A DNA stretch of 64,000 nt, taken from NCBI GenBank assembly GCA_946902985.2, contig OX336399.1, forward strand, positions 163,166,911 to 163,230,910, given 5' to 3'. Made by a program: the position numbers and the translations under genes. The notes below the pieces were generated by a model. That model made no database searches. It saw nothing but the letters and a program-made list of their open reading frames with translations, and had not been told where the DNA came from. Shown here one piece after another: positions 1 through 10,149 of this stretch. Source of the DNA: Meconema thalassinum. Its lineage: Eukaryota > Arthropoda > Insecta > Orthoptera > Tettigoniidae. Within the stretch, counting starts at the first letter, position 1. Each line of letters starts with the position of its first letter.

Positions 1-240
1 TACCCTGCTGTTTTGTTTTTTACTTTGTTTTATTAATTGTTTATATTTTTAAATGCACTTATTGTACAAACCTTATCGCTTTCCAAATTTTAACATGTCA
101 TCCCCCAAAAAAATAATAAAAACACAAAACACCACCTTTTGAATTTTAAATCAACAAATCTTCAAAAAAATAACAACACTTTCTAACACCTCTAGTTATG
201 GGTTATTGAAATGTGTACTATAAACATTAAAAAATATATA
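1..240. other. AT-rich flank, no feature seen
   Basis: Strongly AT-rich sequence ending in an ATATATA run against which the mariner-like element at 241 begins (TA target site at 239-240). No reading frame, RNA or repeat was recognised. The missing last exon of the eL42 gene was looked for here and to the right and was not found. Confidence 0.5.
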
Positions 241-434
241 CAGTGAGTTCCTCTCATAACTCATCCAGCCAGCGCATCGAGCTTATCTGCCTCGTGTTGA
301 CTGATCACTTTCTGTTACACAGTGCGCACTTCCCAGTTCTGGTCCGTGCTTATAACGTGTATTAAGTTAGTGTTGATCTGTCGCTCCAACTGTTCTCGAG
401 TTGTGAAGTGTTACTTGGGGTACAATTCTCATAA

Positions 435-1200
435 TAGGCCAGGCGACAGGTCGAAAAATAAAGCCTCAATAAGGAAATAATTAGTGGAAAGCTGGAAATT
501 GATTTAATCGCTTTATTTGGACCCAGATATTACTCTCCCAAGTTTCCCCCCTCGAGCGAAGTCGGCGTTGGCCCTTCTGGCCCTAAGAAGGTACTATTTA
601 TCGTTGTTTTGCAAATATCTCCCAAACCATCAACTTTATCAACAAAATACCTATTATAAAAATAATCTAGAGTAAATTTCCTACAAAAATGTTCCTTACG
701 TTTTGTCTCTAATGTGAACCGTTACGATGCTACGACCGTTCGAAGTGGAGCCCTTTTTGATTCTTGCGGAAAAGCTATGGAAATGATATGCCATATCAAA
801 GTTACTACATGTTATAAATATTTGTCAGCATTCCAGGTGCACAAGCAGTTAACTTGTTACAAGTATAACAGCTTTCCAATGAAACAGCTGTGGCAAAGTA
901 TCTACCATTAGTATTATTATTGAGTAGTATTGGCAAAAAATCACTATTTTCCACACCACCTGGAGGTAAGAGTAAATGGCGCGTTTTTTTAAAGTGGTGT
1001 CCCCAGGAGGTCTAATCCACTGTTCAAATGTCAAAGTTAGTCAATTATAAACCGTTTTAATGAGGGCTGGCAGTCTTGATCGTCTGCCTCAATTTTCAGT
1101 CATCGCTTTTATCGTCTGTATCGGTACATTTGTCCGACGTCACAGAACGCTCAAGATTAACAACGATGTCTCCGTCACAATCATCCATATCATCTGCTTT
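435..1200. repeat. Left long inverted-repeat arm
   Basis: Reverse-complement partner of 2470-3212, estimated 85-90 percent identical by eye. From outside inward both arms contain the same landmarks: a run near 580, an AT-rich block, a palindromic AACTTGTTACAAGT area near 850, the CACCACCTGGAGGTA block near 953-966, and the inverted C-terminal coding sequence near 1055-1200. Confidence 0.85.
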
Positions 1201-1225
1201 GCAAAGATATCCGATGCAGAATTGA

Positions 1226-2631
1226 AACAATATTCCCATTTGAACTAGCACCGTATCCGGTTGCGATCTTTGATGAAGCAGGGATGCGTAAGATGCAAAA
1301 ATCTGTGTTCAATGAATTATTCCATCCTGTTACCATTGAGCCCACATTTGAGGACGTACATCATGTTCTCGACGGAGGATATCTTCTGCACCGAGTAATT
1401 TGGCACCAAACCGATACTTTTGACGACGTTAGTGCCAAATATGTGAATTACTTTAAAAGATACTTTAAAAAAAAAAGCAGTGTCATTATTTTTAATGGGT
1501 ATCCTGACGACCCAGCAGTTCGTAGTACCACGTCTGCTGAGAGTCTTCGACGAACGCACAAGCATGATGCTGCTAAATGCTTTTTTTTTATGAGTCCATG
1601 ACGGCACCTATGCCACAAGCAAAATTTTTGTCTAATGACACAAACAAACAAAGTTTGATCGGCTGGTTGCGTGTCAAATTCGAAAGCGAAGGAATCTAAA
1701 CCAGACAAGCTCCAGAAGATGCCGATGTGCTCATCGTTACCACCGCACTCGAGTTCTCTCGGCCGACAATTCGGCCATTATAGTAGCTGAAGATATAGAT
1801 ATCCTAGTCATCTTGGCGGCTCGTGTGCCACCCTCCACGAAAATGTATTTTATGAAACCCGGCAAAAGTTCAACCAAACAACAACTATTTTGCACAAGTT
1901 TCAATCTTCCGCCGTGTGTGCAAGAAAACATCCTCTTTTTTCATGCGTTTAGTGGGTGCAATACAATGTCTTCGTAACACTGCTGAAGAGTAATGAGGAA
2001 CTGCAGACAGCTGTTAGGGTTTTCCGAGACGTGACCGCAACCCCCGATGAAATTGACAAAGCGGGCCAGTTGGTTTTGGCTAGGCTTTATGACAACAAAA
2101 CCACGGGAAATACCCTGAATGAGTTGCGGTTCCAACTAATTGCAAAAGCTCTAAGCAAACATAGATTTAATCTCGCAAGCTTACCTCCCACCGAATCAAT
2201 GGCACGTGAGCACTCTTTAAGAACATACCATCAAATCCACACAATGGTATGGAAATTATACAAATCCACTGGATTGGGGCTGGAAAAATTCTCAATGTGG
2301 TTTGGCTCCCACACCTACGACGAAGGATCCGGCGCCACAAACGCTTCTAAACACAGTGTCCTGCAAATGTTCGAAAGGATGTAACGCAGCGTGTGGTTGC
2401 AGGAAAACGGGCCTCCGATGCTCCAGAATCTGCATGAATTGTATGGAACGTCATGTACAAATGCGGCAGAGGAAGATGATACAGATGATTGTGACGGAGA
2501 CCGATGTTAATCTCGAGCGCCCTGTGACGTCGGACAAATGTACCGATACAGACGATGAAAGCGATGGCGGAGAAATTGAGGCAGACGATCAAGACTGCCA
2601 GCCTTCATCAAAACGGTTTAAAATCGACTAA
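1226..2631 (+). pseudogene. Broken PIN-like/CXC-domain protein gene of the long-TIR element
   Basis: Several frames together encode one decayed protein. Recognisable stretches in order are FELAPYPVAIFDEAGMRK (from about 1229), VLDGGYLLHRVIW (about 1364), an acidic VAEDIDILVIL motif near 1785 that resembles a metal-binding PIN/FEN-like core, FFHAFSGCN near 1935, FNLASLPPTESMAREHSLR near 2170, and a cysteine-rich CKCSKGC...ACGCRK...CSRICMNC segment at 2362-2442. The last is a tesmin/TSO1-type CXC zinc-binding motif. Frame changes occur near 1600-1930 and near 2250-2270, after which DWGWK and APTPTTKDPAP continue in another frame. From memory, such proteins are multi-copy and uncharacterised in arthropods and cnidarians, and no function is assigned here. 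The N-terminus appears to be missing. Confidence 0.7.
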
Positions 2632-3212
2632 CTTTGACATTTGAACAGTGGATTAGGCCTCCTGGGGACACCACTTAAAAAAAAAAACGCGCCATTTACT
2701 CTACCTCCAGGTGGTGTGGAAAAGTGATTTTATGCCAATACTACGCAATAATAATACTAATGGTAGATACTATGCCACAGCTGTTTACATTGAAAAGCTG
2801 TTATACTTGTAACAAGTTAACAGCTTGTGCACCTGGAATGCTGACAAATATTTATAACATGTAGAAAATTTGATATGGCATATTATTTCCATAGCTTTTC
2901 CGCAGGAATCAAAAAGGGCTCCACTTCGAATGGTCGTAGCATTGTAACGGTTCACATTAGAGACAAAAGGCGAAGAACATTTCTGTAGATTATTTTTTAT
3001 AATAGGTATTTTGTTGATAAAGTTGATGGTTTGGGAGATATTAGCAAAACAACGATAAACAGTACCTTCTTAGGGGCAGAAGGGCCAACGCCGACTTCGC
3101 ACGAGGGGGGTAAAACTTGGGAGAGTAATATCTGGGTCCAAATAAAGCGATTAAATCAATTTCCAGCTTTCCACTAATTATTTCCTTATTGAACTACCTG
3201 TCGCCTGGCCTA
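2470..3212. repeat. Right long inverted-repeat arm
   Basis: Partner of 435-1200. It includes the last 50 or so codons of the CXC-protein gene (stop at 2629-2631), the 3' non-coding part and the terminal TAGGCCAGG end in reverse complement. It ends against TAA at 3213-3215. Confidence 0.85.
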
Positions 3213-3214
3213 TA

Positions 3215-3420
3215 ATGCCTCCATGTGTGTACACGGTAGAGGAAAGGGTATGTACGATAATTATGTGAAAACTGAGTCTTGCAGGGAAGTCTTTAGATGT
3301 TTCATAACACATTTTTCAGGCGTATGCTCTCCATATAGAGAGACCGTGCGGAATCTCGTAAACAAATTGAGAGGAACTGGTTCTTGACTCGATAAGAAGC
3401 GAAGTGTTAAAAACGTGTAC
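3215..3420 (+). pseudogene. Mariner-like transposase, N-terminal piece
   Basis: Starts with ATG at 3215, whose A belongs to the TAA target duplication. YTVEERV is followed in a shifted frame by YVKTESCREVFRC and then RETVRNLVNKLRGTGS, a stop, and LDKKRSVKNV. This is the N-terminal helix-turn-helix region typical of insect mariner-like transposases (pattern ...NLVNKFRETGS...KKRSGRP). At least one frameshift and an in-frame TGA make it non-functional. It stops at the LINE insertion near 3421 and resumes at 6666. Confidence 0.75.
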
Positions 3421-3757
3421 TTAATGAGTGGCCTGAAACAGGGTAGTGCGCTGTCACCCCTTCTCTTTATTGTGGTTATGGACGAGGTAATGACACGGAT
3501 AGCAGGAAAGATAGGAGAAGATAAGATGAAAGCAATGGTGTTTGCAGATGATCTCATGGTCTGGGGAAACGAGGAGGAAATTCAGGAGCAACTGAAGGCT
3601 TGGGAAGAAACAGTGGGAGAGTACGGATGGAAGTTCAACATCAGTAAATGTGAGATCCTGTTAACAACCAGGAAAAAGGACAGACCAATGAGTGGGATAA
3701 CACTTGGAGGTGGACAGCTGAAGAAGGTGGAAAGTCTTAAGTACTTGGGAAGTATAT
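3421..3757 (+). pseudogene. LINE reverse transcriptase fragment (partial duplicate)
   Basis: Encodes SGLKQGSALSPLLFIVVMDE and FADDLMVWG, the central reverse-transcriptase motifs. Nearly identical to 5322-5660 (one 3-base indel near 3570 and a few substitutions), so it is a second recent copy or a rearranged part of the same insertion. It starts abruptly at the SGLKQ codons and is cut after KYLGS, where TATATATA and a poly-A run lead into a SINE. Confidence 0.8.
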
Positions 3758-3759
3758 AT

Positions 3760-4085
3760 ATATTAAAAAAAAAAAAAAAAAGTCAACCCCGGGCACTATC
3801 CAGCCCATGACGGGCTAAGGCCGACCAAGCGACCGCTGCCCAGCCATTTGGCCTGCAAATATTGGGGTGACGCGTGATCAGCGCGTCGGCTCCCCTCGGC
3901 CGTTAATCTTGGTATTCGTGATCGGGGCGCTGTCTCACTGTCAGACAGCTACTCAATTGTCCTCACGAGGCTGAGTGCACCCCGTTCCAACCCTCACGTC
4001 AGTTTTAAAATCCCTGATGGAGCCGGGGCCTCCAGGTGAGAGGCAGGCGCGCTACCCCAACACAACGGGGCCGGCTGTTCGACCA
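3760..4085 (-). mobile_element. tRNA-derived SINE
   Basis: On the reverse strand the head (about 4075 downward) reads GGGGTAGCGCGCCTGCCTC, an A-box-like tRNA start, followed by a degenerate B box (GAGGCCCCGGCTCC) and a body ending in GGGGTTGAC plus a long T run (3761-3780 on the plus strand is A-rich). The body resembles tRNA-headed SINEs of polyneopteran insects. Flanking duplications were not clear. The AT-rich 175 bases to 4260 show nothing further. Confidence 0.65.
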
Positions 4086-4260
4086 AATTTTTTAAAATTA
4101 TTTTCATATGTTATTAACATCACACAAAAATTGTAGTGAACAATATAAATTATTTCTATCATCCATCAGCGGATTAAATCATTAACTCTTCACCAAAATT
4201 TTATGTTATCAAAAATTTTCATATAATCTCACAAAAAAATTAATTAAAAAAATATTATTA

Positions 4261-4515
4261 TTAATTAATATTTCCTCTGCTGTCTTCCTCCATCATCTCT
4301 GTCCACTTTACCATCGACTTCTTCCTCTCCTCTGCGACAATCTTGTTTGCTTCTTTCTTCTTTATCTTATAATCTTCCCTTGACAGATCAGTTCTTTCCT
4401 GGAACCACACTCTGAAAGCCTTGTTCTTCCTTCCCACAGCTTCTTTTACTCTCTCATTCCACCATGGTGTCTCTTTACACTGCTTTCTGTTGCTAGTTCT
4501 TCCACATACTGCCAC
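4261..4515 (-). pseudogene. Inverted 5' segment of the LINE (linker before RT)
   Basis: The reverse strand encodes TPWWNERVKEAVGRKNKAF and on to WTEMMEEDSRGN, the linker between endonuclease and reverse transcriptase in many insect LINEs. The residues that should follow directly begin at about 4516 on the plus strand. Opposite orientation with a shared breakpoint is the signature of 5' inversion by twin priming during target-primed reverse transcription. The endonuclease domain itself is absent. Confidence 0.75.
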
Positions 4516-5812
4516 TGCAGCAGTACTTTATGGGATGGTCAAAAGTAAGAGAAGAGGTCTGCAAGAGGATGTGGTAATGACGGACAAAAACGGAAATGAG
4601 GTACACAACAAAGAGACACTCAAGACAGTGTGGAAAGAGTACTTTGAGGATTTGCTGAATCCAAATGGTCATAGGGAGGAAGACAATGTATTGGAAGATG
4701 GAGAAGACAACACAGGAATGGAAAAGGACCTGAATTGGAGACAACTGGAGATGGCTATAGACAAGAAGAAAGGAGGAAGGGCACCGGGTGTGAATGAAGT
4801 GAGTGTTGAAATGGTGAAGGCAGCAGGGGAGGTTGGGAAACAGTGGCTGTACCGTGTGATGAGGGTGATATGGAAGGAGAAAAAGACCCCAGAAGATAGG
4901 AAGAAAAGATTAATTGTCCCAATATTTAAGAAAGGAAGCAGAAAGGAGTGCAGAAATTACAGGGGAGTCACACTCATACCTCACTGTGACAAGATATATG
5001 AAAAGATATTAGAAAGTAGAATACGAGCCAAAGTGGAGAGAAAATTGAGAGAGGAGCAGTATGGATTCAGACCTGGGAGATCAACAGAGGATCTCATATT
5101 TTCAGTGAGACAGCTCCAGGAACACCACTACGAATTTGGAGAGGATCTGTTGATGGCCTTCCTGGACATCGAAAAGGCCATGATAGTGTGTGTAGGGAGA
5201 AGGTTTGGAAAGCAATGGAAAACATGGGAGTGGAAAAAGAGACTAGGCAGAGTGAAGGAGATGTATTGTGGAAGTGTGAGTTGTGTGAAAGTTGGAGGGG
5301 AAAGAACAGACTGGTTCAGACAAATGAGTGGCCTGAAACAGGGTAGTGCGCTGTCACCCCTTCTCTTTATTGTGGTTATGGACGAGGTAATGACACGGAT
5401 AGCAGGAAAGATAGGAGAAGATAAGATGAAAGCAATGGTGTTTGCAGATGATCTCATGGTCTGGGGAAACAGGGAGGAGGAAATTCAGGAGCAACTGAAG
5501 GCTTGGGAAGAAACAGTGGGAGAGTACGGATGGAAGTTCAACATCGGTAAATGTGAGATCCTGTTAACGACCAGGAAAAAGGACAGACCAATGAGTGGGA
5601 TAACACTTGGAGATGGACAGCTGAAGAAGGTGGAATGTCTCAAATACTTGGGAAGTATAGTGGAGGAAAATGGGAGAAATGACAAAGAGATTACGGAACG
5701 TGGCAGACAGGCAGAAGCATTTCTGAGAAGCATTAGGAGCTTAGTGTGGAATAAAGATGTCCCACAAAAAAGCTACTACTGTATATCCCGATACTGACCT
5801 ATGCTTCAGAAA
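4516..5812 (+). pseudogene. LINE reverse transcriptase (RTE/CR1-like), main part
   Basis: An open frame of about 430 codons runs from the inversion point to 5797. It shows the linker GMVKSKRRGLQEDVV, the RT fingers (GSRKECRNYRGVTLIP), EEQYGFRPGRSTEDL, FLDIEKA with a deletion just after it, GLKQGSALSPLL, the FADDLMVWG active site and LKYLGSI. A frameshift near 5755 follows LVWNKDVP, then ILTYASETWT up to the SINE insertion. The last domain resumes at 6260. It would copy its own RNA at nicked chromosomal DNA but is defective. The clade (RTE versus CR1-like) cannot be settled by eye. Confidence 0.8.
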
Positions 5813-5822
5813 CGTGGACAAT

Positions 5823-6249
5823 TTATTTATTTATTTATCGTATGGCTTCTAATGCCGGGAGTGTCCGAGGACAAGTTCGGCTCGCCTGAGTCTGTAGCTG
5901 CTTCCAGCGGACACCCTAAAGGGTGAGCTACCAGTTCCGTTCAATTTCAAGTAGTTCCAACTTTCGCCACCAGACATCAATGATACCTAGTGACGAACGT
6001 TGGAACTTTGATAGAGCGTTCTGACGAAATCTAACCTAACAAATTTTGCTTTACACAAGTTTAGTCTGTGAAAGGATCTTTCACATGCCATAAATCTATG
6101 ACATGGGACCGCCGGCTTTACTTCCCCTCCGAAGGAAGGCATACTGAAGGATTTTTAACGCTCTTAAAAAATCCGACGACTTCGGCCGGGTTTGAACCCG
6201 CTATCTTGGGCATAGGAGTTCAGCATGCTACCGACTACGCCACCGAAGC
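5823..6249 (-). mobile_element. tRNA-derived SINE inside the LINE
   Basis: A 427-bp insert with a perfect 10-bp duplication CGTGGACAAT at 5813-5822 and 6250-6259. Reading leftward from 6249 it has an A box (TGGCGTAGTCGGTAGCATGC), a B box (GGTTCAAACCC, near 6186-6198) and ends in ATAA repeats (ATTT repeats on the plus strand at 5823-5836). Removing it rejoins ASETWT to MKKRDISRIQ in the LINE. It shares ATCGTATGGCTTC near its 3' end with the SINE at 12462-12770. Confidence 0.9.
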
Positions 6250-6259
6250 CGTGGACAAT

Positions 6260-6665
6260 GAAGAAAAGAGACATAAGCAGAATACAGGCAGGTGAAATGA
6301 AGTTCCTGCGAAGTAGGATCGGAGTAACAAGAAGAGACAGAGTGAGGAATGAAAAGGTCAGGGAAATGGTGAAAGAGGAGCCCCTGCAAGGTAGGATTGA
6401 TACATCAAGACTGAGGTGGTATGGACACTTAAAGAAAATGGATGAGAAGAAGATTCCCAAGAAGATACATGAGATGCAGATGCAGAAGAAACGACCAAGG
6501 GGAAGACCAAGAGATAGATGGCTGAAAGGAGTGGAGGAATGTGTCAAGAAGAGAGGCGAGGACTGGACCAGAGTGACAGCGGAGAGGTGGTGGGAAGAAA
6601 GGACTAAGTGGCGAGGCTTATGTTCCAAACAGACCCAGCCTGGGGCTGGAAACTGTACAAGATGA
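6260..6665 (+). pseudogene. LINE C-terminal domain and 3' end
   Basis: Continuation of the LINE: MKKRDISRIQAGEMKFLRS, then SRLRWYGHLKKMDEKKIPKK, RGRPRDRWLKGVEE and a terminal CSKQTQPGAG. The LRWYGH...RGRPR pattern is the conserved C-terminal region of many insect LINE ORF2 proteins. The element ends in GATGATGATGA, a microsatellite-like tail rather than poly-A, next to resumed mariner sequence. The fragment at 16265-16462 is the same family. Confidence 0.8.
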
Positions 6666-7210
6666 TGATGAATTAGGGAAAAGTAAATGAAATCTCAGAA
6701 AGATTAGAACATACGCCTACAAAATCCCTAAGACGACTTGGACAAGATGCCTGGGTTTCGAAGAGCTCAGCATGGCGGGCTACAAAAATGTTGAAACTGA
6801 AGCCAGACAAGATTACTGCAGTACACGAACTGCATCCATGTCATCATGATAAGCGGGTACGATTTTGTAATTGGATGTTACGAAACGTTCATGATGAAAC
6901 AATTGATCCATGCTTAATATTTTTCTCGGACGAAGCTTGGTTCCATTTACACGGTTATGTTTCGACGCAGAATAACAGATATTGGAGTACAGAAAACCCC
7001 CATCGCAGATACGAAATTCCTCTTCACGACGAACAGGTCGGAGTATGGTGCGCAGTGAATGGATACAGAATTATAGGACCTATATTTTTTCAGGTCACAA
7101 TTAATGCTCAAAGATACAGGGATAATATACTAAAACCATTTTTTGACGAACTGACTGACGAAGTGGATATTTTCAGCAAGACTCTGCCACCGCGCATACA
7201 GCTCATGACT
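6666..7210 (+). pseudogene. Mariner-like transposase, catalytic middle
   Basis: Encodes SKSSAWRATKMLKLKPDKI, HDKRVRFCNWMLRN, FFSDEAWFHLHGYVSTQNN, YEIPLHDEQVGVWCAVNG and DNILKPFFDELTDE. SDEAWFHL is the second catalytic aspartate block of the DD(E/D) domain. A one-base frameshift then shows QQDSATAHTAHD. The sequence is cut after GCTCATGACT by the TIR element starting at 7211 and resumes at about 8868. Confidence 0.8.
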
Positions 7211-8864
7211 AAGGGCCCTATTTTTTTGGTGAAATAAAACCATTGATTCCGGTGTTAAAACTGACGCTATTTCGGTGGGTATTTCGCGAAATAAATTGTC
7301 ATAATGATCTTCTTTATAGTCTGGGGTAAATATAAGAGATTATGTGATAAAGTGTTTTATAAACTCCTTTGCGGTGTGTAGAGTATCGCCGAATGGTATT
7401 TGCCACTTATAATTATGTTCATTTCCTCCTTTCTGCCTCTTTTTATGCGTTGCTGAATCCCTGCAGTATTTATCGCACATAAGGGGCGTGGTGGCTCAGC
7501 GGACAAGCTGTCTTCCTCTCACCAAGGCGGACCGGGTTCGATTCCCGGTCAACACATGTGAGATTTTCGAAGTGAATTGCCATGTCCTGTGGGTCGGATT
7601 CCACGTAAAAGGGAGGTCCCGTGGCTCATGATCGCGAAATTAACGGTCACGTTAAACTACAATCTTCCTTCCTTGTTTATCGCACGTGTCTCTTCGTTTC
7701 CACTGAATACGAACATTGAAGTAAAGCAGGCAGTCCCATGTAATACATTTATGGCATGTTAAAGAACCTTCCACTAACTACACCTGTGTGAAGCTAAATT
7801 AGGTTAGGTTAAACATTTGACAAACGCTCTTATACTCTTTGAGTTGCCTCAATAGGATTGACATTTGGCCGGAAGTTCCACGTCAGTCATCACCCCTCTG
7901 CCTCTTGACCAATCCATGTTCCCATAGTTGATGTCATAATACTCTGCATTGCAATATTTTAGCCCATGTACGTCAGTGCCTGATCAGTTGTATCTCTGGC
8001 CTCTACAGTGTGATCGCTTGTTATTCTAACTGTTTGGCAACCTTGATTCCTGACCACATGGCGAGGCGAGAACTGTCAATCCTATTCATGTAGCTCACAG
8101 AGTATAGGTTCCGACTTTCGTCGCAGTGGTGTCTGGTACCCAGGTTCTGAACTAGTAGTCGCTGACGGTGGCGTTTGGCGGCAAAAGTAGGAACTACTTG
8201 AAAAAATTAGTCTGCAGTCCTTACTTGAATTGAAAACAGATACACACACTAATACAGTCGTCACAAATAACACCAGTTATCACACAGATTCTACACACAC
8301 CCAAAGTACACGGGGCTACATGACCGCGTTGTCGCAGCCCCTAAACTAAGGAACCAACCATCTATCTTGCAGCGTCAAGTACTTATAACCCCTCACTGTT
8401 GTCTTCCTCGGCCGTCGAGAAAACTGATGTGAATTTAATTTTCGTCATTTTTATACTTAAATGCTGGAAGTTTGCCGATAGTTTTATCAGTCGCGAACTC
8501 GCACTGCTGTATCTACGACCACAACGCCATTTGATGTAATCGAAAGCAGATATCGATTTTCATCAATAGCCTTAGATATCGCAGAACTGAATACACATAC
8601 TTCCGGCGTTGTGGACTTTGGTGTCGAGAATATGCAGCACTTCCACAGAAGCATTTAAACGTGTATTGGAGAGCTTTTTCGATAATATTTAGCATTTTCG
8701 TGATTATTTGTGCAATTCGCGCAATAAATCAGATTTCGTGATATTTCGCGAGTTCATTATGCTAAAATACGCTAATTTAAGTACCTACAAGGTTATATAT
8801 AGGCAATAAAGGAGATAATGAAAAAATTTCACGCGTATCGCTATTACCAAAAAATACGGCCCCT
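7211..8864. mobile_element. Non-autonomous TIR element, copy 1 (with SINE inside)
   Basis: Left end AAGGGCCCTATTTTTTTGGT, right end the reverse complement AGGGGCCGTATTTTTTGGTA. ACT flanks both sides (7208-7210 and 8865-8867), and removal restores the transposase reading. The second copy at 37195-38068 is 874 bp. The extra length here is a SINE (7479-7675) plus about 0.6 kb near 7735-8350 that copy 2 lacks. No protein-coding capacity is seen. Confidence 0.75.
7479..7675 (+). mobile_element. Short tRNA-headed SINE
   Basis: A 197-bp insert flanked by the 10-bp duplication TTTATCGCAC (7469-7478 and 7676-7685). The A-box region GTGGCTCAGCGGACAAGC lies near 7489-7507 and the B box GGGTTCGATTCCC near 7533-7547. 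The empty site is seen in the second TIR-element copy near 37465. Confidence 0.85.
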
Positions 8865-8867
8865 ACT

Positions 8868-9150
8868 CATGCCACATTAAACCTAATTGAGGAAATTTTG
8901 AAGACCCTGTTATTAGTACGGACTTATGGCCGTCACGGTCCCCAGATTTAACAGTTTTCGACTTTTACTTATGGGGGAACTTAAATAATAAAGTGTATGC
9001 AAGAAACCCTCACACGTTGGACGAACTGAAAGAACATATCTGGAGAGAAATAGCCTCAATTACCGAAGACGAACTTATGCATGTGAATCGGAGTTTCCTA
9101 AGACGATGACGGAAATGTGTGGATGTAGGAGGAGACCATTTCCAACATCT
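8868..9150 (+). pseudogene. Mariner-like transposase, C-terminal piece
   Basis: Encodes LWPSRSPDLTVFDFYLWGNL, KVYARNPHTLDELKEHIWRE and VNRSFLRR, followed by a stop and GGDHFQHLL in the same style. SPDLTVFDFYLWG holds the third catalytic acidic residue block of mariner-like transposases. The 3' inverted repeat of the element follows (about 9280-9343). Confidence 0.8.
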
Positions 9151-9345
9151 CCTGTCATAAGGTACGACCTTAGTTTATTAATTCTTCCTTTCTTCATTTT
9201 AATTGTTATCTCATGTCATGCACGGATAAAGTGAGCCAAGTGCTGTTCTGTTCTTATTCCTATGCATGCCGAGCGGCGAGTGCTGAGTCAACGGGAGATA
9301 AGCTCGGTGCGCTGACCGGACGAGTCATGAGAGGTACTCACTGTA

Positions 9346-10147
9346 TAACATTGTATTGTATAAGACACACTATGCTAGAGGTAAGGCCTACGTGGATTAT
9401 GCCAACATTAATATCCAAGAAAGAAGACTGTCATCACTTTTTGTTTCTTAAATCAATAATTTTTACTAATTTTAGATTGTACATTTCGGAAGAAAACGAA
9501 GATATGAGAACGAAATTTCATCTCCAATTTCTATATAAGAAAATTGTGACTATAAACACACCAGCTTGATTGTGGAAACTTACGGGATTTCCATTTCATC
9601 CCTCCTGCACTCTATATGCACTGGAACTACATTTTCCTCGCCGACAGTCAAATTCCGTACAATATCCTCCTCGCTTTCTAGTCTGAAACCATAATAGTCT
9701 TTATCGACATCTAACTATTGAATGTCCTTTCTTCTGCACCTTGGCAATCATCTAGTGAGACCACATTGCCCGTTCAAAATATTGTTATAAGCCGGCAAAC
9801 ATTTGCTTTTTTGGCGAGGGTAGTAGAGGTAATTTTCTCCCACGACTTGTTGACTGCATGAAGAGCATCCAACAAACACGCTTTTGGCGTCGCTTAGGTT
9901 TGCGTCATCGAGCAGTAATCGCTCTTTACAATACGCTGTCCGCGCATCTGCCCTTCACAACTAACAGGTCACCGACCTTGGGAAAGGGAAGGTAGGTTCT
10001 GAGTGCAAGTGCATTCCTCTTTGTACCGTCTCAGCTTTGAAGATAAAAGAAATCCGTGCTAAACCCTGCTCAGTGACATGCTCGTATGTTTCCAAGATTC
10101 GTTCGAAGTGCGCAAGTGGCTGATTTTACATTACTGAGAAAGGAACT
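9346..10147 (-). pseudogene. Unannotated stretch with a pogo/Tigger-like transposase remnant
   Basis: On the reverse strand around 9780-9885, TPKACLLDALHAVNKSWEKI is followed by TSTTLA. This resembles the C-terminal region of DDE_1 (pogo/Tigger) transposases. Downstream on that strand (about 9600-9720) DKDYYGFRLESEEDIV could be its acidic tail. The frames are broken and no ends were found. The rest of this stretch shows nothing. Confidence 0.4.
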
Positions 10148-10149
10148 TA

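Larger units (their letters stand above)
435..3212 (+). mobile_element. Long-TIR element with CXC-domain protein remnant
   Basis: A 2.78-kb element bounded by very long inverted repeats (arms about 435-1200 and 2470-3212). Both outer ends read TAGGCCAGGCGACAGGT. TAA flanks each side (432-434 and 3213-3215), and removing the element with one TAA restores the mariner sequence up to its ATG. A 3-bp TAA duplication fits PIF/Harbinger-type insertion, but no Harbinger protein is seen, so the superfamily is open. Between the arms lies a broken gene of a multi-copy family ending in a tesmin/TSO1-like CXC domain. The 3' end of that gene lies inside the right arm, so the left arm holds an inverted copy of it. 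Confidence 0.75.
241..9343 (+). mobile_element. Mariner-like DNA transposon, split by three later insertions
   Basis: The ends are inverted repeats: from 241 rightwards and from 9343 leftwards both read CAGTGAGT then CCTCTCAT, and about 60 bases match at roughly 85 percent. TA lies outside each end (239-240 and 9344-9345), the target duplication of the Tc1/mariner superfamily. Subtracting the inserts (435-3212, about 3421-6665, 7211-8864) leaves about 1.4 kb, a normal length for this superfamily. The remaining pieces carry consecutive parts of one transposase: N-terminal helix-turn-helix (3215-3420), catalytic middle (6666-7210) and C-terminus (8868-9150). The element is dead. It must be older than every insertion it carries. 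Confidence 0.85.

Noticed and set aside
9836..9874. Possible host gene exon encoding LLDALHAVNKSWEKI
   Set aside because: The peptide looks like the C-terminal part of a pogo/Tigger transposase and the flanking frames are broken. No splice sites frame it as an exon.
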